40,333 nucleotides of DNA, from positions 1 to 40,333 of the forward strand of contig JAILLI010000036.1 in NCBI GenBank assembly GCA_024693225.1. Reading direction: 5' to 3'. Below the pieces are notes generated by a model. It did no database searches. It saw only the letters and a program-made list of their open reading frames with translations, and had not been told where the DNA came from. A program made the position numbers and the translations under genes. Positions 39,592 through 40,333 of this stretch are shown one piece after another (position 1 is the first letter of the stretch; each line of letters starts with the position of its first letter). The DNA is from Lachnospiraceae bacterium. GTDB lineage: Bacteria > Bacillota > Clostridia > Lachnospirales > Lachnospiraceae.

Positions 39592-40333
39592 ATGGCATCG
39601 AATTTCTATCAGGATCCGGATGATAACAAATCCTATCAGAAAACAGTGGTAATGGCTGTTGCAGCAGCATCAATGGTGATACTTCTCTTTCTTGTCATAC
39701 TCTATGTCAATTCCGACAGGGTAACCGGCGGTAAGAGTGCTGCGGCAAAAGAGCAGGAGCTGGAAAATGACAAGGAAGATAAAGGCAATAAAAAAGATAA
39801 TAAAGATAATAAAGATAATATAGATAATACAGATAATACAGATAATACAGATGAGGATGACATACTGGCAGACAGCCATAACATAACTTCGGATGAGCTG
39901 GAGTTCTGGGATGATGCCAGCCTTTCGGATCTGCGCCCCACGAAAGCACCCCGGGAGGAAGAAGGAGAGCTCACCCCTTACCGGGATCCATCCGTCAAGG
40001 ATAAGGACGATAAGAAGGATAAGACAGAAGACGGGGATGAAACCGAATACAAGGACCTTGTAAAGGATGAAGATGAAGATGTAGATGCAGACGATGAAGA
40101 TGATTCGTCAACCTCAAAGAGCTCGACCGAAAAAAAGCGCAGGGATGACAATGACGAGGATCAGGGCGGTCTGAATAATGATGATGATGATGATGTCGAT
40201 GACGGGGATGATGAAAATGATGATGACGACGGAACCATGAAGGGTGATTATCTGACAGTCACTGATGACAAGGGCAATAAGAAGCGGTATGAGATACTGT
40301 CAAGTGTTCCCAAGAATGATTATGACCTTAAGA
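39592..40333 (+). CDS. Acidic single-pass membrane protein, 3' end beyond window
   Basis: An open frame runs from the ATG at 39592 to the edge, at least 247 codons without a stop. AAGGAAGG lies seven bases upstream. A short cytoplasmic N-terminus (ASNFYQDPDDNKSYQK) is followed by one hydrophobic helix (about 19-42), then a long, highly charged low-complexity region full of Asp, Glu, Lys and Asn, including a KDN/TDN repeat (about 68-86) and poly-Asp runs (about 203-222). A more ordered segment begins near residue 225 (GDYLTVTDDKGNKKRYEIL). The layout suggests an anchored surface protein with an acidic spacer carrying an outer domain to the right of the window. No family is recognised. Confidence 0.75.
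   Translation, partial: MASNFYQDPDDNKSYQKTVVMAVAAASMVILLFLVILYVNSDRVTGGKSAAAKEQELENDKEDKGNKKDNKDNKDNIDNTDNTDNTDEDDILADSHNITSDELEFWDDASLSDLRPTKAPREEEGELTPYRDPSVKDKDDKKDKTEDGDETEYKDLVKDEDEDVDADDEDDSSTSKSSTEKKRRDDNDEDQGGLNNDDDDDVDDGDDENDDDDGTMKGDYLTVTDDKGNKKRYEILSSVPKNDYDLK
39793..39846. repeat. Six tandem 9-bp units coding KDN/IDN/TDN
   Basis: AAAGATAAT occurs three times, then ATAGATAAT once and ACAGATAAT twice, in phase with the reading frame of the acidic membrane protein. The units lengthen its extracytoplasmic spacer and could vary in number by slippage. Confidence 0.85.

Noticed and set aside
39793-39846. CRISPR or iteron array
   Set aside because: Nine-base units without spacers, in phase with a coding frame.

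Overview
The window looks like the chromosome of an anaerobic Firmicute of class Clostridia, most probably family Lachnospiraceae; the genus cannot be fixed from sequence alone. The reasons are the clostridial gene orders cmk-ispH-rpsA, scpA-scpB and rnfCDGEAB, a Na+-pump type biotin decarboxylase operon, strong GGAGG ribosome sites and intermediate base composition. No transposase, integrase, CRISPR array, rRNA or intact tRNA was found.

Region by region. 1-1440 is AT-richer than the rest. It holds a metallo-beta-lactamase-fold hydrolase on the minus strand, two similar GC-stem terminators, a tRNA-3'-end-like scrap, and a near-consensus minus-strand promoter with a LexA-like box. That promoter drives about 310 nt of hairpin-rich non-coding leader ending in a terminator; it is the best candidate here for something undescribed. 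1450-5640 has an orphan HPt protein, asnA and alaS. 5670-16760 is an alpha-glucoside utilisation locus: a GH13_31 glucosidase divergent from a LacI regulator, then a sugar-binding lipoprotein, a GH65 phosphorylase, beta-phosphoglucomutase, two ABC permeases and an amylosucrase-like GH13_4 enzyme. No transport ATPase is encoded in it. 16760-21430 has rpsU, a secreted Asp-rich beta-helix protein, a membrane metallophosphoesterase and scpAB.

21450-26830 is a five-gene operon: an MmdA/12S-type carboxyltransferase, an OadG-like lipoprotein, a biotin carrier, the OadB membrane decarboxylase and an OadA/5S-type carboxyltransferase lacking its own biotin domain. This combines the parts of a transcarboxylase with those of a Na+-pumping decarboxylase. 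26990-32380 has a TetR regulator, a BaiN-like flavoprotein, cmk, ispH, rpsA and cheR. 32370-33490 is a YprB-like exonuclease on the minus strand. 33600-38540 is a complete rnfCDGEAB operon, facing the flavin transferase gene apbE, which probably flavinylates RnfD and RnfG. The window ends in the 5' part of an acidic single-pass membrane protein.

Together the genes suggest a fermenter that imports alpha-glucosides, cleaves them partly by phosphorolysis, and couples redox (Rnf) and decarboxylation reactions to an ion gradient. Promoters and terminators were read by eye and are less certain than the protein families.
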